64,000 nt of DNA from Lachancea thermotolerans CBS 6340 (taxonomy: Eukaryota > Ascomycota > Saccharomycetes > Saccharomycetales > Saccharomycetaceae). A program made the translations under genes and the position numbers. Below are positions 47,985-58,064 of this stretch, piece by piece. The stretch's first letter is position 1. Each line of letters opens with the position of its first letter. The stretch is taken from NCBI RefSeq assembly GCF_000142805.1, contig NC_013083.1:248001-312000 (forward strand). The letters run 5' to 3'. The notes beneath the pieces are model-generated. The model ran no database searches, was not told the origin of the DNA, and saw nothing but the letters and a program-made list of their open reading frames with translations.

Positions 47985-49880
47985 ATGCTAGAAAGCTCCG
48001 TCAAAGTTGACGATTACTTCGATAATGACGAGAACGGACTGTGGTCTTGGTACCTCTGCAATTTAAGGCATGGGAATTTTGAAGAGCTCAATAATAACCA
48101 ACTGAAGTTTGCACTGCTGAGAAGATTTCTCAACGAGCAGCTTTTGTCGGATTCAGTTCTTTTTAATAAGAAACTGCTACTTGTGTCAATTCCAGACGCT
48201 ATCCACGAAAACACAAACTTGTTGGAGAATTTCCTGAGAGACTATTTCAATCTTGACGATCTACAGTTCATACAAATTCAGAAGCTCACGCAAGACCGAT
48301 GCTATAACCACGAAAACCACTACTTAATAAGTGACAGTCTCAGCAACTTTAATGACAAGTCTTTTCTTGAGTTTGGTGCTAAAAGTCGCAGACCTCGTGA
48401 TGATACCGAGATTTTGGGACAAGACTCTAATAATCAGTATAGCATCATCAGTGGGGAAACGGAGGCCGACCCTGCTCTACCAGCCGCGATTTCCTCAGAA
48501 TCGCCTGCTAGCGTGCACCTTTCAAAAGTAGTTCAAGAGGATGTTCCGCTGCGAACGCATAACAGTTCGTCAAGACTGTTGATAGTTGACAACCAAGAAT
48601 GTGCAAGTTCTACCGATGAAAGCGATGATGCAAGCACCGAGCTTGTGTTGAAGTTTGAGCACCGTGGGATGCTCGGAAAACAGAGGCTCCACCCAGAAGT
48701 TAGAAAAATGGCAAGCACCGAAGAGGCCATTGATACACCTTCGACTGGTGTATCCCTCCGTAGCGATGATGTCTCGTCATATGACGGCGAAGTGCTCACT
48801 CAAACAATTACAAGAGATGAGGATTCTGTGTCTTTGATGATCGAAGATGACAGCATATCAGAATTATCGAGTGTTGACCACTCGCTCAAATCCTTAAGTT
48901 ATGACTCGGAATACTCTCAGGGTTCGAGTTCGCTAACTTCCATCTTCCCGTCAATATCTATTTCGGAAAAATTTGGTCGGTTCAGGCTGGTACTGCAATC
49001 AATATTAGTTCATCAACCAGACACACGCCAGCTATTCACTGCGGTAAGACAATCAAACAACGATCCTACCGTCGCACATGTTAATGATGATTGGCTTTTA
49101 TACGATGACAAATTTTCCATGAATAACTTGCAGATTCTTGCGCTACATGACGTTCTAGAGATGAACAAGTTCTTCCCAAAGATTCTGTTTTACAGCTTAG
49201 TAATGATATCAGAAGAGGTAGCTGCAGATGCACAAGACTACTACCCAAGCAAGCCTAGCAAATCTCCACAGCCCACTGCTTCAAATTCAACTATTTCAGA
49301 GAACACTTTAAAGGTTCAACCAACTCTAACACACTCTTTGACTAACACTAATTCATACTTGAGCACGGGCGCATATAATTCATCCTTGTCGCCCTTTTAT
49401 AGCTCAGTGCAACACAACCACGAACAGGGTGAAGAGGATGACTACTATGATGATGATAAGAACAGTGAGGGAGTGGTAGTCCCGCTTTATTCTGCGACCC
49501 GCACGAACTCCAATAAGTCGACCGCGCATAGGTCAATTAGAACTATAAAAAGTATCGGTGATTGGGCATTCCACCATGACTCGTCTTCCAGGAAACTAAG
49601 TCCAAATGATTCTACTTTAGAAGATAGCTACCAATCTGTTGAGGGAAACCTGATGAAAGTCAGGTCCAAATCTTCAGTAAAAAGCGGCCTTACAAAAACT
49701 CTCACTTTGGGCTCCCTAAGTACTGTTGAGAGATCCAAAAGTGTTCCACTGCCGAGTGTTCTTAAGTCATTGAGTAATTTTGATGAAGAGGCGCTATACC
49801 TAAAAAAGAAGGTTGAAAAATTCAAGAGAAAAAGACTAACTAAAAGGAAGAAGAATGAGCCAAACTGTTTGCTTATGTAG
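47985..49880 (+). CDS. GIS4: CaaX-box protein Gis4
   Basis: A 631-residue homologue of Gis4 (774 residues in S. cerevisiae), a protein associated with the Snf1 kinase and ion homeostasis. It ends in CLLM, a CaaX box for prenylation, preceded by a basic stretch (KRKRLTKRKKNEPN) that would help plasma-membrane binding. The conserved N-terminal domain starts MLESSVKVDDYFDNDENGLW, and a second folded stretch lies near 310-405 (GRFRLVLQSILVHQPDTR). The rest is Ser-rich and acidic. Its position beside ARO80 and SIP1 merges chromosome XIII (YML006C) with chromosome IV order. Confidence 0.9.
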   Translation: MLESSVKVDDYFDNDENGLWSWYLCNLRHGNFEELNNNQLKFALLRRFLNEQLLSDSVLFNKKLLLVSIPDAIHENTNLLENFLRDYFNLDDLQFIQIQKLTQDRCYNHENHYLISDSLSNFNDKSFLEFGAKSRRPRDDTEILGQDSNNQYSIISGETEADPALPAAISSESPASVHLSKVVQEDVPLRTHNSSSRLLIVDNQECASSTDESDDASTELVLKFEHRGMLGKQRLHPEVRKMASTEEAIDTPSTGVSLRSDDVSSYDGEVLTQTITRDEDSVSLMIEDDSISELSSVDHSLKSLSYDSEYSQGSSSLTSIFPSISISEKFGRFRLVLQSILVHQPDTRQLFTAVRQSNNDPTVAHVNDDWLLYDDKFSMNNLQILALHDVLEMNKFFPKILFYSLVMISEEVAADAQDYYPSKPSKSPQPTASNSTISENTLKVQPTLTHSLTNTNSYLSTGAYNSSLSPFYSSVQHNHEQGEEDDYYDDDKNSEGVVVPLYSATRTNSNKSTAHRSIRTIKSIGDWAFHHDSSSRKLSPNDSTLEDSYQSVEGNLMKVRSKSSVKSGLTKTLTLGSLSTVERSKSVPLPSVLKSLSNFDEEALYLKKKVEKFKRKRLTKRKKNEPNCLLM

Positions 49881-49934
49881 TAGAAACACGCTGCAAATAG
49901 AGATTGTACATATATTCAGGGGTGTCGGGCGAAT

Positions 49935-52064
49935 TCAATGCGCCCCGTCCTTATTGCTGTAATAACACGGCGTGTAAATTATCTGCGTAATAAACTTTCC
50001 TTCATATCTTGTTGTGCACCCAACACTTATTATTTCGTCACGGATGCTGCTCGTTAAAAGATGATTTAGGTTGACGTGAGGGACAATGTGGTTGACCCTA
50101 GTTTTGGAATCGGTTTTGTCTTGAAAACCGCTAAAAACTGCATTAAGGAAAGATGAGTCCAGGTACACAGGCAGGTCAGGCGTTGGATACTGCTGAAGGA
50201 AAGCCTCCTCAGCAGCTTGGGAATCGATCTGACCGTTTTGTTGTAAATCTGCGAATAAAACGTCCTGATTACAGTCTTGAACGCGATGTAAAAAGCTAGG
50301 TGGCTTCTGACTTCCATCTTTGGTAAGCTCTCTCTCCTCATAGGGAGGCGGTACTAACGATCCATCAAAATTAGCCTTGAAAAGCTCTGGGATTTCGTCA
50401 GTGTATTCATACTTTGGGCGCGGGACTGGAGCTAGCAAATCATAACTGCTAGTGTTATTGTGACGGAGCTCGGGTTTTGTTAGCTCTGACCTGCTACAGA
50501 GACCGGTATAATCTGAAAACGGGGTTCCAGAACGCTCGACATGTCTCGACGAACCTTTCCAGTTAGACGACGAAGACCCGTCTGAACCCAAAGCGGGTCT
50601 CTCTGGGGCAGGTTGCTCAACAGCGATTTGATCTTTCGATAATTTGACGTCCTCAGAGGAAATTACATCTCTTGAAGGTTCAATACTGTCATGCCCTTCA
50701 ACAACTTCGAACCAGTTCACACAGTTTCCGAAGGAGTCAGTAGCTGTGGGTAGGTAGTCCGAATGACGTAGCTCACCATTAATCAAGAATTGAAATTTGT
50801 AAACACCCGAAGGTAGGTATAGGTCGTGAGCTGTCCAGCAGTTCCGTTCCATATCAAACACCATTGGTATTTTACTAAATTTTTTGTGGGGATTCAATGT
50901 CGACGAAATATCCTTACTCACAATGGACATTTTGCAGGTCTTCGGATCAACAATGTTGTCTTTCCAATTCAATATAACATGCGTTCCCGGGCCTCTGTCT
51001 TCGTCTGCGTCATCGGAATCGCGCATGTCCGATGAAGTCAAGTTTTGGGAGCTAAAGCCGCTTTCGTTAGCGCCCTCGTAGTGCTCAACAGTCCCCTTTT
51101 CGAAGGAATCGATACGATTTAGGCTATCCGTTATAAGCCTTGGTATTGCTGCCGAATCTGGCCCAACGTTGTCTTCTGAAGGTCTGGGATGCATTGCACG
51201 GAAGTGAGGGAGGTCCCTTTTGTCTCCACCGTGTTCTAAAGGTTTCAGCTTCTTCAAACCGGGGTAAGAAATATGCTCGTGTGATTCAGAGGAGGCTCCA
51301 ACGCCTTTATTTTTCTTCGTGCCTCGTTTTCTCTTCATAGCATTTTCAAGCACTGAATTATTGATAACAACGTCGTTTGTGCCTTGCAAGAGCGATTCTT
51401 CGTCATCCCCGTCATCGGAGAAGTAGGCATCTGAAAGCGCGGCGCTTGGCCTCCTTGGAATGTCAATCGAGGTAGGCGGTGGATGGATGTTATCGCCCAC
51501 GCGCCCCTCAACTAGCATTTTTTTTAGCGAAGTGATACTAGAAATTTGATCTGAAATAGCATCGTGCTTGGTGTACTTCACCACAGGGGTTGAAGGTCCA
51601 GGGCTGCGTAATACTGGCGCCGGCGCCGGCGCCGGCCCCAGCCCAGGGCTGGTCTTTCGGTTGGGTTGGCTTTCTGAGTTCTGCAACGAAAGTTCCGCAA
51701 GGTGGTCTCTGAGAGATGACGACGACGACTCATCCGCACTAGCATGCGTAGTAGTGCACATCGGTGGTGCTGGGTTTCCAGATATGCTCTTCTTGAGGTT
51801 GTAAGGCGCTGACTCAGTCGTGACTTCCAATGTGTAATTTTTGCGGAAGGGCGACTGAACCGGCGGCGTGGACGCTGGGGAAGCACTTGGTCTATTTCCA
51901 TGGAGGACCCGGCTTTTCCAACCTACTTTGGACTCCGGGTTGCGTCCCGATGTCCTGCTTGGGAACAGCTGTGACGTAATTGAGTCTTGGCGCCCCCTGG
52001 GCTCCTGGGCCAGCTGGCTTACCCTTTTATTCTGCATGTTAGCAGTAGAGGGATTATTTCCCAT
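49935..52064 (-). CDS. SIP1: SNF1 complex beta subunit Sip1
   Basis: A 709-residue beta subunit that tethers the Snf1 kinase and directs it to the vacuole membrane. I take the ATG at 52064, because MGNNPSTANMQ carries the N-myristoylation G2 and aligns with S. cerevisiae Sip1 MGNSPSTQD; an in-frame ATG at 52166 would add 34 residues and hide it. A divergent glycogen-binding CBM48-like domain is at about 358-456 (HDLYLPSGVYKFQFLINGEL). The C-terminal ASC domain ends with VNHIVPHVNLNHLLTSSIRD. A short PAPAPAP tract is encoded by (GGCGCC)3 near 51616. It is convergent with GIS4. Confidence 0.94.
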   Translation of the reverse strand: MGNNPSTANMQNKRVSQLAQEPRGRQDSITSQLFPSRTSGRNPESKVGWKSRVLHGNRPSASPASTPPVQSPFRKNYTLEVTTESAPYNLKKSISGNPAPPMCTTTHASADESSSSSLRDHLAELSLQNSESQPNRKTSPGLGPAPAPAPVLRSPGPSTPVVKYTKHDAISDQISSITSLKKMLVEGRVGDNIHPPPTSIDIPRRPSAALSDAYFSDDGDDEESLLQGTNDVVINNSVLENAMKRKRGTKKNKGVGASSESHEHISYPGLKKLKPLEHGGDKRDLPHFRAMHPRPSEDNVGPDSAAIPRLITDSLNRIDSFEKGTVEHYEGANESGFSSQNLTSSDMRDSDDADEDRGPGTHVILNWKDNIVDPKTCKMSIVSKDISSTLNPHKKFSKIPMVFDMERNCWTAHDLYLPSGVYKFQFLINGELRHSDYLPTATDSFGNCVNWFEVVEGHDSIEPSRDVISSEDVKLSKDQIAVEQPAPERPALGSDGSSSSNWKGSSRHVERSGTPFSDYTGLCSRSELTKPELRHNNTSSYDLLAPVPRPKYEYTDEIPELFKANFDGSLVPPPYEERELTKDGSQKPPSFLHRVQDCNQDVLFADLQQNGQIDSQAAEEAFLQQYPTPDLPVYLDSSFLNAVFSGFQDKTDSKTRVNHIVPHVNLNHLLTSSIRDEIISVGCTTRYEGKFITQIIYTPCYYSNKDGAH

Positions 52065-52733
52065 CGCACTGTTCAAATTTGAGCTTGAGTAATGGTTGCA
52101 GCTCTCGAGTCTGCGGTGGCTTCTTGCTAGACAAGTTTTCCTTGCTTTCTTTGCGGAAACCGTCAAAATAAGGAGAAATACGGTTTTGGTTCAACTTCAC
52201 CAGCCAAGCAATTGGATATCGAATCACGATCTAAGTTCTTAAGCGTCCAATTCTGTTCTTTTGACAAGGGTCCTGTGCCCTCCAAAGTGGTTTGCATTAG
52301 CAACAGTTAACTTTTTTCCCCTGTTGGAGAAAAAATCACTTCCCCGCATTAATAAGACACAGTTGGTAACCTAAAGTGTGGACAAGCTTGTCATAATAAG
52401 CTTCGTTCAAGCGACATGCACAAGCAGAGCCGTACTCTGCTTTAGCTACGAAAGAAGACATTAGCACAAATATCCATTCCATTTATACAAAAATCCGAAA
52501 AAAAAAGAAGAAAAATAAAAGAAGCTCTATTAAGCTGGAGAGGCCGGCCCTATCGAGTCCTTAGTTAAGACTCCGTGCCTTTGGTTCAAGGCTAGTCGCG
52601 CGTCAAGCCTTGAAGTTTTTTCACCTCGCGTAGTTCGTGCCAAACATTACAATGTGTATTATCGAGAGTGCAAAGCTCAATGCGGAAGAAATTGAACGTA
52701 AAATTATCGTAGGATGAGAGACACATGTAGGTA
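52065..52733. other. SIP1 upstream / YAP1 downstream region
   Basis: About 670 bases between two minus-strand genes, including a purine run near 52496-52525. No RNA gene or supported ORF. Confidence 0.5.
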
Positions 52734-54443
52734 TCATGACATGTGCTTCGCCAAGGCGCTCTGGACATCATCTGAATTGACCACCACACCTTTTTCTGAG
52801 CACTTAGCCTTGGTACGCAGTTCCATACACAGCCCGTCAATGTCAATGTCCGAGTACTTGGGATGAGCAGTAATGCGATCCCAAATCTCAGAGCACTTGA
52901 GTAGTAGGCCGTCGCGTGCCGGCACCACGTCCGCATCCTCGGCCGCGAGAACTGCGGATGGAACGCTGGTCTTGTCTATTGTGTAATTGGGTTCCGTCAG
53001 AGCGGTCGAGGCGTTGGACTCCGCCCTTGAGGGATCGGAATCGTTTGAACAGGACGAGACTGAATGCTTCGAAGTTTCGGAGTCAGCCGAAGGCTGCAGG
53101 TCTGGCTTGAAAGGGTCATAGTTGCTTTCCTCAGTGGTGAGTTGCGACACGATAGGGTCTTCTTCGAAAAACTGATTCAGGACGTCATCGGAGTTTTGTG
53201 GTAACAAGGCATCGGGCTGGTCGGTGGGGAAAGCCATCGACGTGTCGATGAAAGGAACCGAGTCGATTTTGGCGGAGGGAGCTCGTACTGTGCTGCTCAT
53301 ATTGCCGCTACTGAAGTCTGGGAAGAGCCAGCGGTTAGTGGGATCTTCGGTTCCCATGCCAAACCCGGAATGACCGAATTGCGGAGAGTCCCACGCGTTC
53401 GGAGGCTGCTGTTGCTGCGCCTGCTTTAGGAAGGCGTCTGCGGCTGGGATTTTGGCTTGTGCGGGTTTAGACAGCTCTGGTTGCTCCTCTTGTATTGGAG
53501 ATATGGGCCTAGGCGTTACAGAAGCAGCTGTGGAAGGTGGCAAGGCCTGGGGCAGAGGACACTCACGAGTGCCACATACCTCGTTCATTTGAGTACAAAA
53601 GACCGAGACCTGCTCGTCGAAGTGGGTGTTGAAGTCAAAGTCACCGTTCCCTGATTCCGAGGTTGGGAACTTAGGTAGACTCTGGGTGTTGGACGCGCTG
53701 TCGCCCAGAAAATCTAGCGAGCCTGAAGAAGTTCTGGGGGTATTGCTCAGCTGAGAGAACGGACGGTGTGAAAAGGAGTGGTTTGACGTCGTGGAAGTGC
53801 TACCAGATGGCGAGGGGAAAGCGCCGTTGGCGGGCGGCATATCTTTGGGATACTCAAAGGTGAAGTTCATTTTACGCTGCACGTTGGCGTTGATTTTAGC
53901 AGCTTCGTCCTGGTCGGCAGGGCTGGAGTTCTCGCTATATCTTTGCGGCCGCGAAGTATCAAGTGTGTTGTGTTCCGATAGACTTGTGCTCCTGCTCCTG
54001 CTCCTGCTTGCGTTTTCTGAGTCGTCTCTGTTGCTAGTGCTGATGCTAGAACGAGCAGCATTTCTTCCAGTTCTCTTTTCGACTGGAGCGGCCTTGCAGC
54101 GCTCCTCGGCTTCCGCCAGGTATTTGAGCACCTGGGAATCCGAGCTCTGTTGGGGGCGATACTTCTGAATTTCTGCGATGAGCATCTGGAGTTGGGACCG
54201 CAGGAACTCGGACTCCATCTCACTTTGCTCTCGTACTTTCTCCAGGCGCTCGACCTGCTCTTCTAGCTCGCGCATTTTGCGCTCTTTCCGCTCGCGGAAC
54301 GCGCGCTGCGCGGCGCGGTTCTGCGCTGTGCGCTTGTTCTTGGCCTCTGTGTCCAGCGGCTTGCGACCTGGCTTGGAGCCCTTGCGCTTGGGAAGGTCTG
54401 CGGGTGGGGTGGAAGCTTCCAGCTGGCGTTTAACGGTAGACAT
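52734..54443 (-). CDS. YAP1: bZIP oxidative-stress factor Yap1
   Basis: A 569-residue AP-1-like activator, the single counterpart of Yap1 (650 residues) and Cad1/Yap2. The basic region at about 36-58 has the fungal Yap/Pap1 pattern NRAAQRAFRERKERKM, followed by a leucine zipper to about 90. The n-CRD is near 279-292 (CTQMNEVCGTRECPLP). The c-CRD near 514-550 has three cysteines (LKCSEIW, GLCMELR, KAKCSEKG) around the Crm1 export signal. So the redox switch that hides the export signal under peroxide is intact. I saw no ATG in the last 60 bases before the start, hence no uORF there. Confidence 0.95.
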   Translation of the reverse strand: MSTVKRQLEASTPPADLPKRKGSKPGRKPLDTEAKNKRTAQNRAAQRAFRERKERKMRELEEQVERLEKVREQSEMESEFLRSQLQMLIAEIQKYRPQQSSDSQVLKYLAEAEERCKAAPVEKRTGRNAARSSISTSNRDDSENASRSRSRSTSLSEHNTLDTSRPQRYSENSSPADQDEAAKINANVQRKMNFTFEYPKDMPPANGAFPSPSGSTSTTSNHSFSHRPFSQLSNTPRTSSGSLDFLGDSASNTQSLPKFPTSESGNGDFDFNTHFDEQVSVFCTQMNEVCGTRECPLPQALPPSTAASVTPRPISPIQEEQPELSKPAQAKIPAADAFLKQAQQQQPPNAWDSPQFGHSGFGMGTEDPTNRWLFPDFSSGNMSSTVRAPSAKIDSVPFIDTSMAFPTDQPDALLPQNSDDVLNQFFEEDPIVSQLTTEESNYDPFKPDLQPSADSETSKHSVSSCSNDSDPSRAESNASTALTEPNYTIDKTSVPSAVLAAEDADVVPARDGLLLKCSEIWDRITAHPKYSDIDIDGLCMELRTKAKCSEKGVVVNSDDVQSALAKHMS

Positions 54444-56241
54444 GGCGGAGTGTTGTGTAGGTTCAGTGGTGATTGTAATTTTGGAGCTACTGCTGTCTTA
54501 GCTGTTGCTGCTGGTGGTGCTACCGCTGGGGTGGTCGTTGCTGGCGACGAAATAGTGGGTTCTGGAGCTACCTTTGCTGCTAATCTCTTGGCTCTCGCTA
54601 ATGGAGTCTAACTGCTTCCGGCGTATCCGGTCCTGGAGTTCTTCGGCCGAAGTCTGTGTCTTGGGGTGTGGGCTAGCACAGTTCCAGGCGCTGTACACAC
54701 TAGGTTCTGTGGTGTCTCTATTGCGCACAAGTTGTCCAAATCCTGGAGGCTGGCGTTCTGTCCGGCGAGTGATCTACTGGTGCGTTGAGTTGTTGGTAGC
54801 GGGTGGCAAACGAATAGTCATCACAATGCGCTCACTAAGCATGAGTTCTAGAAAATCTCACGGCCGTGAGTTAACTCGGGAGCTGCGTACATCGTCAAAA
54901 GTTATATACATCTATAAATTCGAGGGGTTATTCACGTGATAGGGGATGCCCCACGCTTGCCAAGTATCACATCAGACGAAATATCTAGATCACGTGAACA
55001 GTAGCATAGGTCATGTGACGTGATGAGGGCATCTCAGAAAGTACCGCGGTGAAACAGAAGTCCACGCAACTCTACAGAGGTGGGCATTGGCTCTTGAATA
55101 AACGCCAGGAAACAGCCTCTGGATGGGCAATAGAGAGTGGGCCGACGCGCTTCGGTGGAACGCGCTGCCTAGCTTGGAAAACAGGCGGAGGCCTCGGGCA
55201 CGTGATCCATAAACAATACGGTCACGTGCAAATATGTCACGTGAGCCGAAGGGGCTCTACGCGGCCTCGAAGGAACGCCTTTCAGACTGGGACTTCCCTG
55301 CCTCGAGGAAATCTTGTTTTTGTAGTCTCATCGCTTTCTCTTTACCACCTTTTTTTCAGCCTGTCTTTCCATGCGCGCTCCTGGAGAATATGGGGAAAAT
55401 TAATTCTGGCTCTGACACTCCCTTTGGCTTCTGTCACGGAGTTTTAGCATACAAAGCCACGGCGACGAGGCTGACAAGCTGATCATTGCCATTTTAAATC
55501 ATCCGAAAGCGCTACATTAGCAGGTGACATACAACTCCTAGCGCTGCTTCCTCCCCATCGCGGCGCCAGCCTTCTTCCTCGCGCTTTGCCGCCATCGCCC
55601 GCGCTATAATGGGCATCCGAAACCACCAATGGAACAAGCACAAGCCATTAAAGCAAGCAGCCCATGCACAGCTCAGCAAATGGCAATTGAGCGAGAACGC
55701 TCTGCGCCTAGGACGAGTCCGGGGAGAGCCAGAGGAACTGGGTCACGTGACCGTATACCCATTACATAAGCTGGAGATCGGTGCCTCGAGATCACAACGC
55801 GCACAGGGTGCCAGACCCTGCTGCGCACTGCCGCGTACCACCCATCAACGTGCCGGCGGCCAGTGCTCATCCGCCACTAGGGAATCAGTCAGATGCTGCT
55901 TGGTGCTTCGCCACTGCGCATATGCTGGACGTGCGCGCAGTGCTGTTCCCTCAGCGCAGCCGGCTTCCGCGCATTATACTGCCCCGATCACGATAGTGCA
56001 TTGCCAACTGTTCTACTAAGTGCTTTGCACGGGTTTGTTTGCACAGTATACACCCTCGTTTATCAACCGCCAGATTGTTTCGTTTAGTCGTTCCGTGGAA
56101 AACTAACAAAAATAGTGGGCCGCCTCGAAAAAAAGCTTTGAACGATGCTAGTGTATAAAAAGCAGGCTTTAATCTACAGCAACCATCTCAATTGGACCTG
56201 CGCACTTTGTGTCCGAGGCTGATTTATAACACAAAGCGACA
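54444..56241. promoter_or_regulatory. YAP1-ERG6 divergent region with CACGTG cluster
   Basis: About 1.8 kb, the longest gap in the window. CACGTG (Cbf1/Pho4/Tye7-type) occurs at 54933, 54991, 55199, 55223, 55238 and 55744, six times in 0.8 kb. A TATAAAAA at 56154-56161 is the probable ERG6 TATA box, 80 bases before its ATG. A 136-codon frame at 55609-56019 is GC-rich and not protein-like, so I do not call it. Confidence 0.55.
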
Positions 56242-57396
56242 ATGTCCGACGAAGCTCAAGAACTTAGAAACAGACAGGCCACCTTCGCCAAAGAACTGCA
56301 CGGTGACGACGTCGGCTCGAAGACAGGGCTGAAAGCGCTGTTGTCCAAGAACAGAGAGGCACAGAAGGAAGCTGTGACCAAGTACCTGCGCCACTGGGAC
56401 GGTAAGACAGACAAAGAGGCCGAGCAGCGTCGTCTCGACGACTACAACGAGGCCACGCACTCGTACTACAACGTGGTGACAGATTTCTACGAGTACGGCT
56501 GGGGGTCTTCATTCCACTTCAGCCGCTTTTACAAAGGAGAGAGCTTCACGGCCAGTGTTGCCCGTCACGAGCACTACCTTGCGTACAAGGCCGGGATCAA
56601 GGCCGGAGACCTTGTTCTGGACGTCGGCTGCGGTGTAGGCGGGCCTGCGCGCGAGATCGCTCGCTTCACAGGTGCGAACATCATCGGTCTCAACAACAAC
56701 GACTACCAGATCGCTAAGGCTAAGCACTACGCGAAAAAGTTCAACCTCGCGGACCAGCTAGACTTTGTCAAGGGCGACTTCATGAACATGCAGTTCGAGC
56801 CATCCACTTTCGACAAGGTGTACGCCATCGAAGCCACCTGCCACGCTCCTAAGCTTGAGGGCGTGTACAGCGAGATCTACAAGGTCTTGAAGCCCGGCGG
56901 AGTGTTTGCTGTGTACGAGTGGGTCATGACCGACAAGTACGACGAGAACAACCCCGAACACCGTAAGATCGCCTACGAGATCGAACTCGGCGACGGTATC
57001 CCCAAGATGTACCCCGCGCAGGTCGCGCGTGACGCTCTGAACAATGTCGGTTTCGAGATCCTTCACGACCAGGACCTTGCCGACTCGGACGATGAGGTCC
57101 CATGGTACTACCCGCTTACCGGTGAGTGGAAGTACGTGCAGACCTTGAGCGACCTTGCCACCTTCTTCCGTACCTCCTTCATTGGCCGTAAGTTCACTAC
57201 CACGATGGTCACTGTCATGGAGAAGGTCGGTGTCGCGCCAAAGGGTTCCCGCGACGTCACTCTCGCTCTTGAGGAGGCCGCTGTCGGCCTGGTCGCCGGT
57301 GGCAGAGAAAAGCTTTTCACCCCTATGATGCTCTTCGTCGCCAGAAAGCCAGAGGACCAGTCTGAGAGTAAGTCCAAGGACAAGTCCAAGAAATAA
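56242..57396 (+). CDS. ERG6: sterol C-24 methyltransferase
   Basis: A 384-residue enzyme of ergosterol synthesis that methylates zymosterol at C-24 using SAM, in the ER and lipid droplets (S. cerevisiae Erg6 has 383). The sterol methyltransferase region [14 protein letters not shown] lies near 90-103. SAM motif [15 protein letters not shown] is at about 126-140, and [12 protein letters not shown] and [12 protein letters not shown] follow. The codon bias is strong, in line with high expression. It is divergent from YAP1, as in S. cerevisiae (YML007W/YML008C). Confidence 0.97.
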   Translation: MSDEAQELRNRQATFAKELHGDDVGSKTGLKALLSKNREAQKEAVTKYLRHWDGKTDKEAEQRRLDDYNEATHSYYNVVTDFYEYGWGSSFHFSRFYKGESFTASVARHEHYLAYKAGIKAGDLVLDVGCGVGGPAREIARFTGANIIGLNNNDYQIAKAKHYAKKFNLADQLDFVKGDFMNMQFEPSTFDKVYAIEATCHAPKLEGVYSEIYKVLKPGGVFAVYEWVMTDKYDENNPEHRKIAYEIELGDGIPKMYPAQVARDALNNVGFEILHDQDLADSDDEVPWYYPLTGEWKYVQTLSDLATFFRTSFIGRKFTTTMVTVMEKVGVAPKGSRDVTLALEEAAVGLVAGGREKLFTPMMLFVARKPEDQSESKSKDKSKK

Positions 57397-58064
57397 CCTG
57401 CAATCTCCTCACGCAGTAACCCGAAGTAATTTGGCTCCGGCCTCACGCCCTGCCATCTGTATATATTCGCCTACAAAAACTTGACCTTGAAGAGGCAGAG
57501 CCGGTGCATCCCGTGGGGCTCTCGTCATTCATTGCTGCCAAGATTACGCCTCTTGGCTTGCAGCCCACAGTTTTTCAGCCTGGTGACAGCCCTAAAAGAA
57601 AAAATTTAGTTAAACTCGAACTCCGCTGGACTCGATTCTGCTTAATGCCAAGGTTATTCTCCACGTGGCTTGCTCGAGCTCGCACGGACCGTGCTTGCTC
57701 ACATACGGACATTTAGGACGCTTGACGCGCATTTGGGCTTTTCGCCGAAAAATTAATTGGCCTCATGCACATGTGAATTTGGGCTGCAATCTTGATAACC
57801 TCCGGACCTTGTATAAATTGAGAACGTCGATGAGAATGCCCAGTAAAATCGTATTTCTGATGAGGTTTAGAATTCGTGTAGCCGAAATTCACCGTGAAGA
57901 AACTTCGAAGGGCGGCCGACTCAGCAAAGACTCATCAAGCACACTTACAAGTGCTGGGTTTATTTATTTCTGAACTCGAGAGAAAAGCATTCAGTTGGCA
58001 TAACAGTTGATTTAGATCGCAGCTGAGCATTTTAGGCACGCCGTTTTAACTCAAATCTTGTCGA
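57397..58064. other. ERG6-GIT1-like intergenic region
   Basis: About 670 bases. CCACGTGG at 57661-57668 is a palindromic E-box (Pho4/Cbf1-type), and GTATAAATT near 57811 is a possible TATA. No RNA gene or repeat was seen. Confidence 0.5.

Noticed and set aside
54498-54728. 76-codon minus-strand frame just before YAP1, considered as a uORF
   Set aside because: It begins with GTG and contains no ATG, so it is not a uORF of the kind known for YAP1/YAP2.
55609-56019. 136-codon plus-strand ORF in the YAP1-ERG6 gap
   Set aside because: Composition reflects GC-rich DNA (Ala, Arg, Cys, His), with no domain and no codon bias like neighbouring genes.
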